DNA of 64,000 nt from Euryodendron excelsum (Eukaryota; Streptophyta; Magnoliopsida; Ericales; Pentaphylacaceae): assembly GCA_033060915.1 (NCBI GenBank), contig CM065381.1, positions 155,001 through 219,000 on the forward strand, given 5' to 3'. The notes under the pieces were generated by a model that made no database searches, was not told the DNA's origin, and saw nothing but the letters and a program-made list of their open reading frames with translations. This document shows positions 34,869-45,611 of the stretch, piece after piece (the first letter of the stretch is position 1; each line of letters begins with the position of its first letter). The position numbers and the translations under genes are program-made.

Positions 34869-35144
34869 ATCTGCTTCATTCTCTTGATTATCCATTTCTT
34901 TGTTTATTTGTTTCCCCACTTTTGTCTGTGCAATGGAGTATTAATAAAAAAGAAAAGAAAAGGCCTTATTTTATAACTTCTTAGACACCCAAAAACAAAA
35001 TTTAAGTGAACATTAAATTAATATGCATGTACAAATGCATGTAGTTATGTACATATGCCTTCATATAGTATTTGTAGTATGGTTTTCATGTTTCAGCACT
35101 TTCCTAACTTTGAATTTGTTGTAAAGTGTGTGCTCTCTTAGTAG

Positions 35145-35201
35145 GCTGAGGCAGCCATTGATGAGGTTTATGCACAAGTCTCTCTAATTCCTGATACTCA
35201 A
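35145..35201 (+). pseudogene. Captured fragment of an auxin response factor exon
   Basis: After an acceptor (cttagtag) the frame reads AEAAIDEVYAQVSLIPDTQ. This closely resembles the AEPDTDEVYAQVTLLPE segment conserved in ARF proteins between the N-terminus and the B3 domain, where an intron commonly precedes AEP. No other ARF exon was found nearby, so it is an isolated exon. Confidence 0.6.
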
Positions 35202-35962
35202 ATAGCCATTGATATTTATTTTTCTTGCTTTCAATTACTTAAAAAAGCAAACTTCAAATAATGTATGAAAGCAAATGATCCACGGACTAAATTATTTCTA
35301 ATCAAAAGGACATTGAGAATGCTAATCTGATTAACTCTAGGGTACTTCAAATTGATGTTATTTCAGATTATTCATGAACTAAACTAATTTTGTTTTGATT
35401 TTTTTATAGCAACTGTAAACCCAAAAAAAGGATGAATCCACTACTGAATCACTGCAGACAGAATGCTTAAGCATGCATGTATAATCTCTCTCTCTCTCTG
35501 TGGTTTGACAATGTGTAGAAGGTAGCAATTTGAGACATTTTTTTATATGAAACTCCGGAGAAATGTGACATGTGACCCACTATCACTTAAGAGTCAATAG
35601 AAATGGTTCGTAAGATGGATCTTGCTTGAACAACTGATTAGGAAATTTTGGATGAATAAATAATTTTTCTTTTGAAAATTGGGCTGACAAAATTTGAGAA
35701 TGTTGGAATTGGTTGGGACCTTTGTTTGATCCAATGGGACATGGGTGATTTGGTGGGGTTGAGTGAAGAAACGGTATTTACGAATTGGTTGAGACCTTTA
35801 TTCATCATTTTTGGGTTTTCAGATACGTACAGTGGACATTTGCAATTTTTTGATTGAAATCTCTTTCCTCCACAGAAAGTGGAGCAAGAAACATTATTGT
35901 GCTTTTCTTTTTATAAAAAAAATTATGACATTGTTATGGAAGAATTTCCCAGCCACAAGTAG

Positions 35963-36432
35963 AAAAACAGAGAAACATGATGCATATGCTAGAGATATTC
36001 AAGAAAGATTGCTTAAGCTTGACAAGCAAATGTTGTCTTTATACTCTTTAATACAAGTGAACTTTTTTTACCTTTGTAATTTCTTGGGTGGAACTGACTA
36101 ATGCGGTATTTTTAACCTATGCACATAAAAGAAGTTTCATGAGTTTTGTTCCATGCTAGGTAGAATAATATGTGCGACTGCTTCATTTAAGTTGAAATTA
36201 GATCCATGAGGATATATATGCGCATGTATTGGTTAAGGCTATTGAATTTTGAGTCACACATGATTTTTATGTATTGGTTAAGGCTATTGAATTTTGAGTC
36301 ACACATGATTTTTCTATTTTTGTTGTATTTTGAATTTTTTAGGTAAAGCAAGCGGAGGAGCGGACAGATGATGATGTGAAGGCTGCTATTAATCAGTTGA
36401 GGAAGTGTCTTACAAGGGCTGCAAATACATGA
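35963..36432 (+). pseudogene. Captured two-exon 3' end of an unidentified gene
   Basis: Exon 35963-36056 (KHDAYARDIQERLLKLDKQM..., ending CAA|GTGAAC) and exon 36343-36432 (VKQAEERTDDDVKAAINQLR..., ending in TGA) join in phase 0 across a 286-bp intron with a good acceptor (tttttttag). The 61-residue tail is helical and charged, like a coiled coil. I do not recognise the family. The intact intron shows capture from genomic DNA rather than cDNA. Confidence 0.55.
36225..36314 (+). repeat. 45-bp tandem duplication in the captured intron
   Basis: 'tgtattggttaaggctattg' starts at 36225 and 36270, with the full 45-bp unit almost identical. It lies between the two captured exons. Confidence 0.9.
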
Positions 36433-37284
36433 CATTGACTCTATTTTGCGCTCGAGTTTTGGATATCCATCTTTCGAAACTAGCAGCAATTGCACAGTGA
36501 TGCACGGGCAACCGATATATATTAGATTTTATACACTTCTCTTCTAAATTTGGAAAATGCTAAATCAACACCAAATACCTGTAGACATGACTTCTAAATT
36601 TTGTTGGAATTGCTGTACGTGTGACCTATACATATATTAAATTTTGTGTATTTTTTTTTTAAATTTTGGTGTGAGTGCCGTAGGCACGGGTTATTTCTAA
36701 TATATATATATGCAGTGAAATGAGCACTGCACTATGAATATTCTGTGATACTAATTGCAGTGTATGCTCTTCCTAAAAATATATATCTGGCAATGATTAA
36801 TTGGGCATAGAGAGCATTCTGATGTAAGAGAATTTTATTGGTTCTAAACTAGATGATGCTGTCAAAATGGGTCACTCATAAAGAACATAAACTTCTCCTA
36901 GATCAAGTTGTTTAGCAATGGGACTGCATCTTCATATTAGTGATTGTAATTTTCTGCCCAAAGGTGATAATTATGTGTTGTGATTTTGGAGATGGCATGA
37001 TGTGGTTGATAGATAGCATGAGTCTAGAGGGTTTCTTCTGCCCGAAGGTGTTGAACTCTTCGAACACTTGTGTTATTTGATTTAATTAGCTTCATGATAA
37101 AGTTTAGGAAGGCCATTAGCATATTGCATTCCCTACCCAAAGGGGAGTTTGTAATGGTGCAAAGGACTCCAATCGGAATAAGACTTATAAATTGACCATG
37201 TTAATTAGATTGGATTTTTCTTATTTTTATTAATTGTATTCATATGTTGCATATCAATGATTTTATATTGCTGCATTTACAATT

Positions 37285-38358
37285 ATGAATCCTACTGGTA
37301 TTACTAGCCTGTTTGCCTTTGAAACTCTGATTGGGACCAATTATAAGAAATGGAAAAATGATGTGGAAATTGCACTTGGTTTGATGGATTTGGATCCAGC
37401 ACTGAGGATATATGTTGAGCCTTCTGAACCCCCAGATACGAGCACTGTTGCTGAAAAATTGTCCTAGGAAAAATGGGATAGAGCTAATCGTTTAAGCCTA
37501 ATGATAATCAAGAGGTCCATATCTCATAACCTTTTGGATGCCATACCTGATAGCAGTAAGGCTAAGGAATTTTTTGCTACCATAGGACAAAGATACCTAG
37601 AGTCTGATAAGGTTGAAGCTGGTGACCTAATGGATAAACTTATGCACACCAAATATGACAATGTAGGTGGTGTTAGAGACTACATCCTTGAGATGATAAA
37701 TATTGCATCTAAGCTGAGAGGTCTTAATGTCCCTATTACAGACTCTATCGTAGTTTATCATGTTCTCAATTGTCTCCCTACGCAATTCAATCAACTTAAG
37801 GTCGCATATAATGCGCAACGAGACAAATGGGACATGAATGAACTCATATCTATTTGCTCTCAAGAGGAAGAAAGGCTCTGTCGTGAGAAGGGGGTGAGTG
37901 TGAATATGGTCTATCAGCCACAACTACCTAAGGGACCTACAATACCTATACAAAATAACAAATTCCATTCCAATCAAAGGAATATGAACCGGAGTGAGAC
38001 CCACAACCGAGCCTATAACCACCTTAGTCCAAAATCTGTTGTCAAAAAGGCCAAGATGTGTTTCTTTTGTAATAAGAAAGGTCATTTCAAAGTTGATTGC
38101 AGAAAATATAAAGCTTGGCTAGAAAAGAAGAACAAACAAGGAGGTAATTCACTGGCCTTTGTCTGTTTTAAATCCAGTTTATTAGATGTTCCTTTAGATT
38201 CTTGGTGGATTGACACTGGTGCTTCCATTCATGTGTCTAATTCCTTACATGGGTTCATAAGCAGACAGGGGCCAAGTGAAGATGAGGTCAACTTATTCGT
38301 AGGAAATGGAGTCAAAGTTCAAGTCAAGTCTATAGGAGTAGTAAGATTAAAGTTGTAG
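37285..38358 (+). pseudogene. Copia gag and protease, broken
   Basis: The gag starts at ATG 37285 (MNPTGITSLFAFETLIGTN...) with the YKKWK segment usual in copia gag. A TAG at 37465-37467 breaks it, and the same frame then continues. A CCHC zinc knuckle (CFFCNKKGHFKVDC) is at about 38058-38100. The protease active site reads WWIDTGASIHVS (about 38203), with the DTGA motif intact. The frame ends with a TAG at 38356, before the rest of the protease. Confidence 0.88.
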
Positions 38359-38544
38359 TCTGGATATTCATTCTCTTTTTCAAATAGTGGTTTCAAATTG
38401 TTTTATGATTCTCGTATGGTTGGAGATGGATGCCTGTGTGATGGTTTATATAAATTGAATTTGGTTTCAAATAAAAGGTTTTCTTCATTACATGTTGATG
38501 ATGTTGAAACTAAAAGGGCTTTGACAATATAAATATCATCAATT

Positions 38545-39484
38545 TTATGGGATAGACATTTGGGTCATATATCCAAAGATGGAATGGAAAGATTGGTAAA
38601 AAAGGGAATTCTCCCTAACCTTGATTTCCATAACTTTAATGTTTGCATTGACTGCATTAGGGGTAAATTGACCAAGACTAAGAGAAGAGGCTCGACTCGT
38701 AGTCAAAACCTTTTAGAGATAGTGCATACTGAAATTTGTGGACCTTTCCCTACTCCTTCTTTAGGTGGATATAGATACTTTATCATCTTCATAGATGATT
38801 TTTCACGCTATGGCTATGTTTATTTAATTTATGAAAAATCAGACGCACTTGAAAATTTTAAAATTTTTAAGGTAGAGGTAGAAACACAACGTGGTAAAGC
38901 AATTCATATTGTATGGGCTGATAGAGGTGGTGAGTATTATAGAAAATATGATGAAACTGATCAACACATGGCACTTTTTTGCCAAATACTTACAGGAATG
39001 TGGAATAGTAGCACAATACATTATGCCTGGCACCCCTAAATAAAATGGTGTGACTGAAAGGCGTAATCGAACTCTTAAATATATGGTTAGGAGCATGATG
39101 AATGGATGCAATTTACCTGAATATTTATGGAGTGAAGCACTTTTGATTGCCATGTATATTCTGAATAGAGTTCCTAGTAAAGTTGTTCCTAAACCACCCT
39201 ATAAATTGTGGACTGGTAGGAAACCTAGTTTGAACCATTTTCGTGTTTGGGGTTGTTGTGCTGATATTAGAATTTTTGACCCTGCAGAAAAGAAATTGGC
39301 CCCTAGAAGCACCCTTGGTTTTTTCATTGGGTATCTAGAAAAGTCTAAAGGCTATAGGTTCTATTGTCGTTCTCGTAGTACTAAAATTGTTGAGTCTATT
39401 ACTGCAAGATTCTTAGAGCATGAAATTGGTGACAATGAGAGTACTTCGATCAGAGAGATTGTCTTTGAAGAGCAACAATCATAG
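38545..39484 (+). pseudogene. Copia integrase, frameshifted
   Basis: It begins with the LGHIS.DGMERLVKKGIL segment and an HHCC-type zinc region, followed by the DDE core (FIDDFSRYGYVYL; WADRGGEY). A frameshift near 38950-38980 and a TAA in place of the expected Gln codon in the TPK.NGV..RRNRT motif (about 39040) break it. The C-terminal part (39050-39484) resumes in another frame and reads RTLKYMVRSMMN and PYKLWTGRKPSLNHFRVWGC. Confidence 0.88.
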
Positions 39485-39678
39485 TCCTTATTCCTATTGT
39501 GCAAGAAAATGTTTTTATTCAACCTATCAAGAAAAACATTCCACAAACAGAGACTGTAAAGCATCCTATACTGCCTCAAGAAATTGCTCCTCTGAGAAGG
39601 TCATAAAAAGAAAGGAGACTTGCTTTACCTAATGATTACGTTGTTTACCTTCAAGAGAATGACTATGATATTTCGCAA

Positions 39679-41265
39679 ATGGTTGATCCAATTGATTATA
39701 ATGAAGCCATCTCTTGTGCTCAATCAGGTAAATGGCTAGAGGCCATGAATGATGAGTTACAATCTATGCATGACAACGGTGTTTGGGAACTTGTTGAAGA
39801 TACTGAGGTATTTAAGCCTATTGGTTGTAAATGGGTTTTTAAAACCAAGAAAGATTCAAAGGGTAAGATTAAAAGATTTAAAGCCAGATTAGTAGCTAAA
39901 GGGTTTAATCAGCGAGAAGGCATTGACTATAGTGACACTTTCTCTCCTGTTTCATCAAAGGATTCCTTTTGAATCATTATGGTATTAACGGCTCACTTCA
40001 ATCTTGAACTTCACCAGATGGATGTAAAAATAACTTTTCTTAATGGGGATCTCTATGAGGATGCTTATATGTTACAACCTGAGGGTTTTATTGCTACTAG
40101 CGGGGAACATATGGTATGCAAGTTGAAGAAGTCTATTTATGGTCTCAAATTGGCTTCTAGACAGTGGTATCTAAAGTTTGATGAGATGATAACGTCTTTT
40201 GGTTTCATTGAAAATACTATTGACCAATGCATATACCTTAAGATTAGTGGGAGTAAGTTCATTATCCTTATATTATATGTTGATCATATTTTGCTTGCTA
40301 GCAATGACTTAGGTCTACTTCTGGAGACGAAGCGTTTTCTTTCCAAGACATTTGAGATGAAAGATCTTGGGGAGGCTTCATTTGTGCTTGGCATTGAAAT
40401 TCATAGAGATAGATCTCGTGGTGTGTTAGGCAGTTCACAAAGGGCATATATAGATCGTGTGCTTAAGAGATTCTTTATGCATAATTGTGCACCTGGGGAT
40501 GTCCTTGTTGTTAAAGGGGACAAACTGAATAAATCCCAATGCCCGAGAAATGAAATTGAAACCAAGTCTATGAAAAATGTGCCTTATGCTTCAGCTGTTG
40601 AGAGTTTGATGTATGCTCAAGTTTGCACTAAGCCTGAAATTGCATTTGCTATTAGTATGCTTGGTAGATTCCAATCTAACCCTAGTCTTGGGCATTGGAA
40701 AGCAGCAAAGAAAGTTTTACGATATTTACAAAAGACTAAGGATTACATGCTTGTTTATAGGCATGTGGATCACCTTGAGGTGATTGGTTAACAGACTCGG
40801 ATTTTGCAAGTTGCTCAGATGATTTGAAATCCACTTCAGGTTATGTTTTTATGATAGCTGGAGGAGCCATATCATGGAAGAGTGTGAAGCAGACACTTGT
40901 GGCTTCTTCCACTATGCAGGCAAAGTTTTAGCTTGCTATGAAGCAACTATACAAGCTGCTTGGTTGTGCAATTTCATTGCTGGCCTTAAAGTTGTTGATT
41001 CAATTTCCAAACCTTTAAGGATATTTTGTGATAATAGTGCAGCAGTTTTCTTTTTCAAAAATAACAAGAGCACAAGTGGTTCCAAGCATATGGAGATCAA
41101 GTATTTGGTAGTCAGAGATAAAGTTAAGGAAGGGTAAACAGTTATTGAGCATATTAATATAGAGGCAATGTTAACAGATCCATTAACCAAAGGACTTGCA
41201 CCTAAAATATTTAAGCAGCATGTTGAGAATATGGGTGTTTTAAGTTCTTTTGATGCACTTGGTTA
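39679..41265 (+). pseudogene. Copia reverse transcriptase and RNase H, broken
   Basis: RT starts with the [20 protein letters not shown] and [20 protein letters not shown] motifs. A TGA at 39970-39972 replaces an expected Arg codon after SSKDSF, then the frame continues (ELHQMDVKITFLNGDLYED). The catalytic YVDD reads YVDH (about 40279), losing the second Asp. The RNase H region (TDSDFAS, then STSGYVF) is shifted at about 40790 and 40925, with the tail (IFCDNSAAVFF, SGSKHMEIKYL) in a further frame. It cannot make an active enzyme. Confidence 0.9.
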
Positions 41266-41890
41266 GTGGGATTTTATTTTCTTTGCAAAGAACTACATGA
41301 TTAGTTTGATTTTATATGGTATGCAGGTAACCCATAATGTTTTCTGGGTGTAGCTGCTAGATCAATACTATTTACTTTTCTGTCATGTTTTAATTGTGCA
41401 CATAAAGTTTGATTTATGACAGGTTTTGTTGTTCATAAGAAAAGTTAAGATATTTGGTGTCTATCTTTAAAGCATAATGAATATTATAAGGAGTATTGGC
41501 ATCTATAAGGAGTCTCATGTATAAAGTATGACACTTGAGCATAAAGAGACTTCAAACATATGGTTTGGTTTGAAGCATGAAGGGTTTCGTGAGAAACCAT
41601 AAAGTTGGACTAGTTTTGAGAATAGTAATATTGAATCACATACAGAATGCTATCTCTCATTTACCACATTTGTCGGTGGTCTATGTTAATAAAGGTGCTA
41701 GCATTTGTAGCCATGGAGTCGTCTTATACCATTAAATGGTGTAATGATTTCCATGATTTGATGTTGGTGTCTTTATGGGATGTGATCTTGATGCTAAGGT
41801 GTTTTCATTTTAGGCTATGTGGCCACTAAAGTTGTATCCAACTCATGAGTCATTTTCAAAATGTTTTGAATAAGCAATCAATGTCACCCA

Positions 41891-41900
41891 AGTGGGAGAA
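41891..41900 (+). other. Copia polypurine tract
   Basis: AGTGGGAGAA immediately before the 3' LTR, the usual plus-strand priming site form in plant copia elements. Confidence 0.85.
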
Positions 41901-42414
41901 TGTTAGAGTTTTTCCATATTATGGGTTTACATTGATTATATAACTCTTTTAAGTTTTTTAAATAATGGGTTGATGATATGGCCTAAAAGAGAAATACTAG
42001 TTAAGCCAATAATTGTGTTGTGATTAATAAGGCTTATTGGGTTATGGTATACCTTAGTAGCATGTGATTATGCTAATTTGAGATGTGGTAGGACTATACC
42101 TAGAGGTTGATGATGGGTTGACTTCTAGTATCATACTGATAAGGATTAGGTCCCTCTCTTCTCTATTAATATTAATCTCTTGAGAGATATACAAGACGTA
42201 TGAAACAGAGATAGGCTCTGCCCCACTGAATTGAGCCATATAGCTAGAGAAAGGAGAGGAAGATCTAATTCTTGGGTGTTCTTGGTTGCAGGGAAAAGGC
42301 TTTCGAGATTTCCATGGCTTCTGCAGGTACGTACTTTATGTAATATTTATACAGTGATATTTATGTGTTCTAGATACCCCTAGCAAAAGAGAATAATAAA
42401 GAAAATATCTAACA
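41901..42414 (+). repeat. Copia 3' LTR
   Basis: 514 bp, TGTTAGAGTT...TATCTAACA. The canonical TG...CA ends are intact here, unlike the 5' copy. Confidence 0.92.
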
Positions 42415-42419
42415 TTTAA

Positions 42420-42842
42420 TTCCCTATCCAATGCATCTCCCTCCAAGTCCAAGAGCAGTTGGAAGACCCAACAACAACAGCAGCAGCAGCAGTAGCAATG
42501 CCCTAAAGGTCGTGTGCTGCTGCTGACGGGGGCCGGGGCCAGGATGATGCGCTGCAAGGAAGGATGGATTCTTGAGGAGCTACCAGCGGTTGGTCTCTGC
42601 AGTCTCGGAGCATGTTGAAGTAGTAGTAGTATTAGTAGTAGTAGTAATTGACACTTTAAAGTAAACTGGCACTGCACAAGAGTACCGATCAGTACTATGC
42701 ATTCTTTATGGATTATGGATGGATCATGTAAGAAGAAGAAGTGTAATCTGAGCCTCTCCTCCCAATCCCAGTAGTGTCTGTATTGAATTCCTAAGGTACA
42801 TGTGCAGCAGCAGTAGCAGCAGCAGCAGCTCCCATTCAACAA
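42420..42842 (-). pseudogene. MYB-CC gene, exon part upstream of the copia insertion
   Basis: The minus-strand frame reads through QLLLDLEGDALDRELN up to the duplication and stays in the frame of the exon portion at 32745-32533. It is full of CAG/CTG-type triplet runs (42470-42497, 42617-42650, 42807-42832), giving Cys-rich and Leu-rich stretches that look more like a 5' UTR or low-complexity leader than a folded domain. ATGs further upstream (42943, 42940) are in other frames. Confidence 0.5.
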
Positions 42843-43624
42843 GAATTCATCACCATGTTGTTGTTGTACCAGAATAGAAGAAGAAGAGGGGGCGGTGGTA
42901 CACAGATGATTTTGGATCCTCTGCTGCTATGGTGATTCATCATATATATGTTCTGTCGACTGCCTCAATTCAATTCTTCATCAACTACTCCCAATATAAA
43001 TTTTGACAAAATTAAATCAAATATTTCTTTCAAAAACAATCATAATATATGTATATGTATGTAATAAAAGTACCACCATAAACATTAACAAGAAGAGTTG
43101 AATTATTTCATATATACAACATAATCACTCCATACAGAGGCATACATATATATATATATATATATATTTATGTATGTGTGTGTGTATTAAACTTCGCCAT
43201 ACGCCTTGATTGTTTTGTTAATCTATGATATTCTACTGTTCCTTTTTGCATCAAATTGTATTTTGTTGGCAAGTTTTAGTAGAGGTTAGGTAATTAAACA
43301 TAAGAAAAATAAAGCAGAGGGAAGTCCTTGCATGTTTCAGAAAGAGTTACAACCATTTTCAACCTTAACAGAGGTAGATAGAATCTAGAGAAATGCAAAT
43401 TACAAAGTTAATCAAAATTATGTCAGGGGGAAAAAGAAGGCTAAAATTCTATCTAAAAAAAAACTGTAGTACTGTCGTGTAATTTGATAAAATTGGTAAT
43501 ACAAGAAGATTAAAGAGAAAACAAAGGAAATTTAATGGGAAAAGAAAAACAAGAAGAGAAGATGAGAGAGAGGAATCACCAGGAAGATGCTTTCTAGTGA
43601 AATAGCCCAAGTAAGGAGGACTAT

Positions 43625-43658
<34 letters not shown>

Positions 43659-43820
43659 GAGAATCTGTGTATTTCTCCCTGTGTTTCACGACTCTCCCTA
43701 TGTTTGCTATTGATTCTATGAACTACGTATGTATGCCGTTATGTTATTAACTAATATGTTTATTCTTCGTGGCTTCGTTTGTTATGGTGCCTGCTTTAAT
43801 TTTATCTGTTCTCTGCATAT

Positions 43821-43864
<44 letters not shown>

Positions 43865-44508
43865 GTCATCGAGTATGGGACGGGGTTTTTAGCCGTGTTA
43901 TATGCAAAGTTCATAAAAATTTTGATATCAAGCGTTGTATTAGAGAGGGGTAGTACTGTACAAATAAAAAATTTATACAAAATTTCTATATAAAATAATA
44001 TCTCTTAACGAGAGTCTTTCACTTGAAAATAAATACCTACCATAATAATTTTTAATTACAAAATAGTTATTGTCACATTATTTTATATGCAAATTTTATA
44101 TAAATTTTTTTATAAAAATATCAATTTTCATTAGAGAGACATGGATGTATTGGTCAAAGATTTTGTGTATCTCCCTCTTCCAATGCACAATAAAACATAT
44201 AAGATGGTGCAGTAATAAACACACAATGATTGAGAAGCACGGTTCTCTCTCCAGCTGATCTCTCTCTTCCTCTCTGGCTAATTAAACGTATGGTTTGGAG
44301 CATAAAAATTCCAAGGGTACATACTGATTGAATATATATGTATATATATTGAATGTTGAATTCAACAAACAAAACTGGGTCCTTGAAGCAAACGTATGGT
44401 GCAGAAAGATAAGAAGGCTACTATATGTCACACAAGCAGCCCCACGAGCCAAGATATTAGTATTACTATTACATTTAACAAATCACAAGCAAATGAGGAA
44501 GACAATAT

Positions 44509-44584
<76 letters not shown>

Positions 44585-45611
44585 GTGTGAACAGGACATG
44601 ACAGGATATGAGAGGACGTTTCTCAAACCAAAGATCGATGGTTATAATAATTTGTTTAAAAATTAGTCATCCACATCCCCATCGAGAAGCTAGCTCCACT
44701 CCAGTCCAATACTCATTTTCTTAGATTTCCAAAAGTAGCCACCGTCCCTTCTACCCAATTTTGGCGAGGATTCACCACAACCAGAAATATAATTTATGAA
44801 AATTGCCATTTTTTTAAAAAATTTGTACAAAAAATCTTACCAGAATAATATGGTAATGACATTATTTTTAATTAAGAGCCATCATATAGGTGTTTTATTT
44901 TAAAGTAAATGGCTTTTATCCAACTATATTATTTCGGTTCCGTATGAATTTTTCTTCTTATATAGCATTACCCATAATCTATCTATTATAGCAATTGGTT
45001 ATTAGATCTTTAATGTTGAAAAACTCAATTCAATTTTTTAAGTTTTTTAAAAGTTTAAATTGCTAATACTACATATGTCATAATAGTATTGATCTAACCA
45101 TTAAATATAGAAACTTTTACCTTCTATTCATAATTAGTAAAGTTTTACTCAAACTCAAATAATCTCATGCATGACATTTTGGAAAGCTTTATCTAAATTT
45201 CAAGATATTAGAATTGTTATTTTAAATTTTCTTAAATTTCAATCTTATAATTTTAGAAAGTTTTTTCTAAAATCCAAAACTGTGAAATTTTCTATTCAAA
45301 TTCCTTTTAACTTTTTTTTATTTATAGAACGATAAATATAAAAAAAAATGTACTATTTATTATTACAATTCGTTATGCTGGCATTAAAATTGAAACATTC
45401 GACTCTTTTTTTTTTCTCAATTTTTGAATTTTAAATTATTCAACTTACATGTGTCGTCATACTAGTGGATGGAAAATGAAATTTGTATATTTTTACTTTA
45501 TTTTTTCAAGTGTAATGATTGTGCTAAAATAACATTAGTTCATTTCAAAATAATTTGACTAATTAATAAATTTGTATTTATTTAGAATCCAATAATCTTG
45601 CTTTAGCATAT
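42843..45611. other. Intergenic region with microsatellites
   Basis: No gene supported. It contains (CAG)n at ~42805-42832 at its edge, (TA)n at 43147-43170, (CT)n at 43627-43656 and 43824-43861, and the mirror (TAA)n(TTA)n at 44508-44584. The part next to 42843 should include the MYB-CC promoter. Confidence 0.4.
44508..44584. repeat. (TAA)n(TTA)n self-complementary microsatellite
   Basis: About 11 units of ATA/TAA followed directly by about 15 units of TTA/TAT, so the tract can fold into a long A/T hairpin. It produces a poly-Ile ORF that is not a gene. Confidence 0.9.

Larger units (their letters stand above)
33902..36700 (+). mobile_element. Non-autonomous Helitron-like element with captured exons
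   Basis: The 5' end TCTATATAATAAGATAG follows an A (33901). The 3' end has a GTGCC-gta-GGCAC hairpin (36675-36687), then 'gggttattt' and the terminal CTAA (36697-36700), followed by T (36701). TC start, hairpin ~10 nt before CTRR, and insertion between A and T without duplication are the Helitron hallmarks. The target was an (AT)n run in the copia leader. The interior holds host-like exon pieces with splice sites retained: 34501-34813, 35145-35201, 35963-36056 and 36343-36432. No Rep/helicase frame was seen. Confidence 0.75.
32746..42414 (+). mobile_element. Ty1/copia retrotransposon inserted in the MYB-CC exon
   Basis: A complete but dead element: 5' LTR 32746-33255, PBS, gag, protease, integrase, RT and RNase H remnants, purine tract, then 3' LTR 41901-42414. 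It is flanked by the 5-bp duplication TTTAA (32741-32745 and 42415-42419). Domain order gag-protease-integrase-RT-RNase H defines Ty1/copia. It is transcribed opposite to the host gene. A 2.8-kb Helitron-like element sits in its leader; without it the element would be ~6.9 kb. Several stops, frameshifts and a damaged RT active site make it non-autonomous. Confidence 0.93.
29346..42842 (-). pseudogene. MYB-CC (PHR/PHL-like) transcription factor gene split by a copia element
   Basis: Minus-strand exons: an interrupted exon (42842-42415 plus 32745-32533), then 31798-31579, 31491-31415, 31318 to ~31279, 29832-29757 and 29528-29346. Phases agree at most junctions. Markers in order: ITENGENPRLD|DIYEAPQVSS, the GARP/MYB domain (TPELHELFLNAVNKLDG, then KATPKAILRLMN, then IYHVKSHLQ|KYRLAK) and the MYB-CC coiled coil (TESLRLQIEFQKQLHERLK|IQKAHRLRIEKHGEYLRQ). 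This layout matches PHL proteins of phosphate-response signalling, closest in pattern to PHL6-type. Oddities: the RMRW motif opening the MYB helix reads RIMV (Trp lost), the exon after KYRLAK lacks a GT donor (a GC donor is possible) and a linker exon is not found. A 9.67-kb copia insertion splits the first exon. The start codon is uncertain: the frame upstream is rich in Cys codons from CAG/CTG repeats and may be UTR. Confidence 0.75.

Noticed and set aside
33256..37284. A 4-kb untranslated leader as a native part of the copia element
   Set aside because: A Helitron-like element with its own ends accounts for 2.8 kb of it.
42336..42842. 168-codon Cys/Leu-rich minus-strand ORF as a separate gene
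   Set aside because: Its frame continues into the MYB-CC exon beyond the copia element, and the Cys runs come from CAG/CTG repeats. The part below 42415 is LTR.
44396..44590. ORF with a long poly-Ile tail
   Set aside because: Product of the (TAA)n(TTA)n microsatellite.
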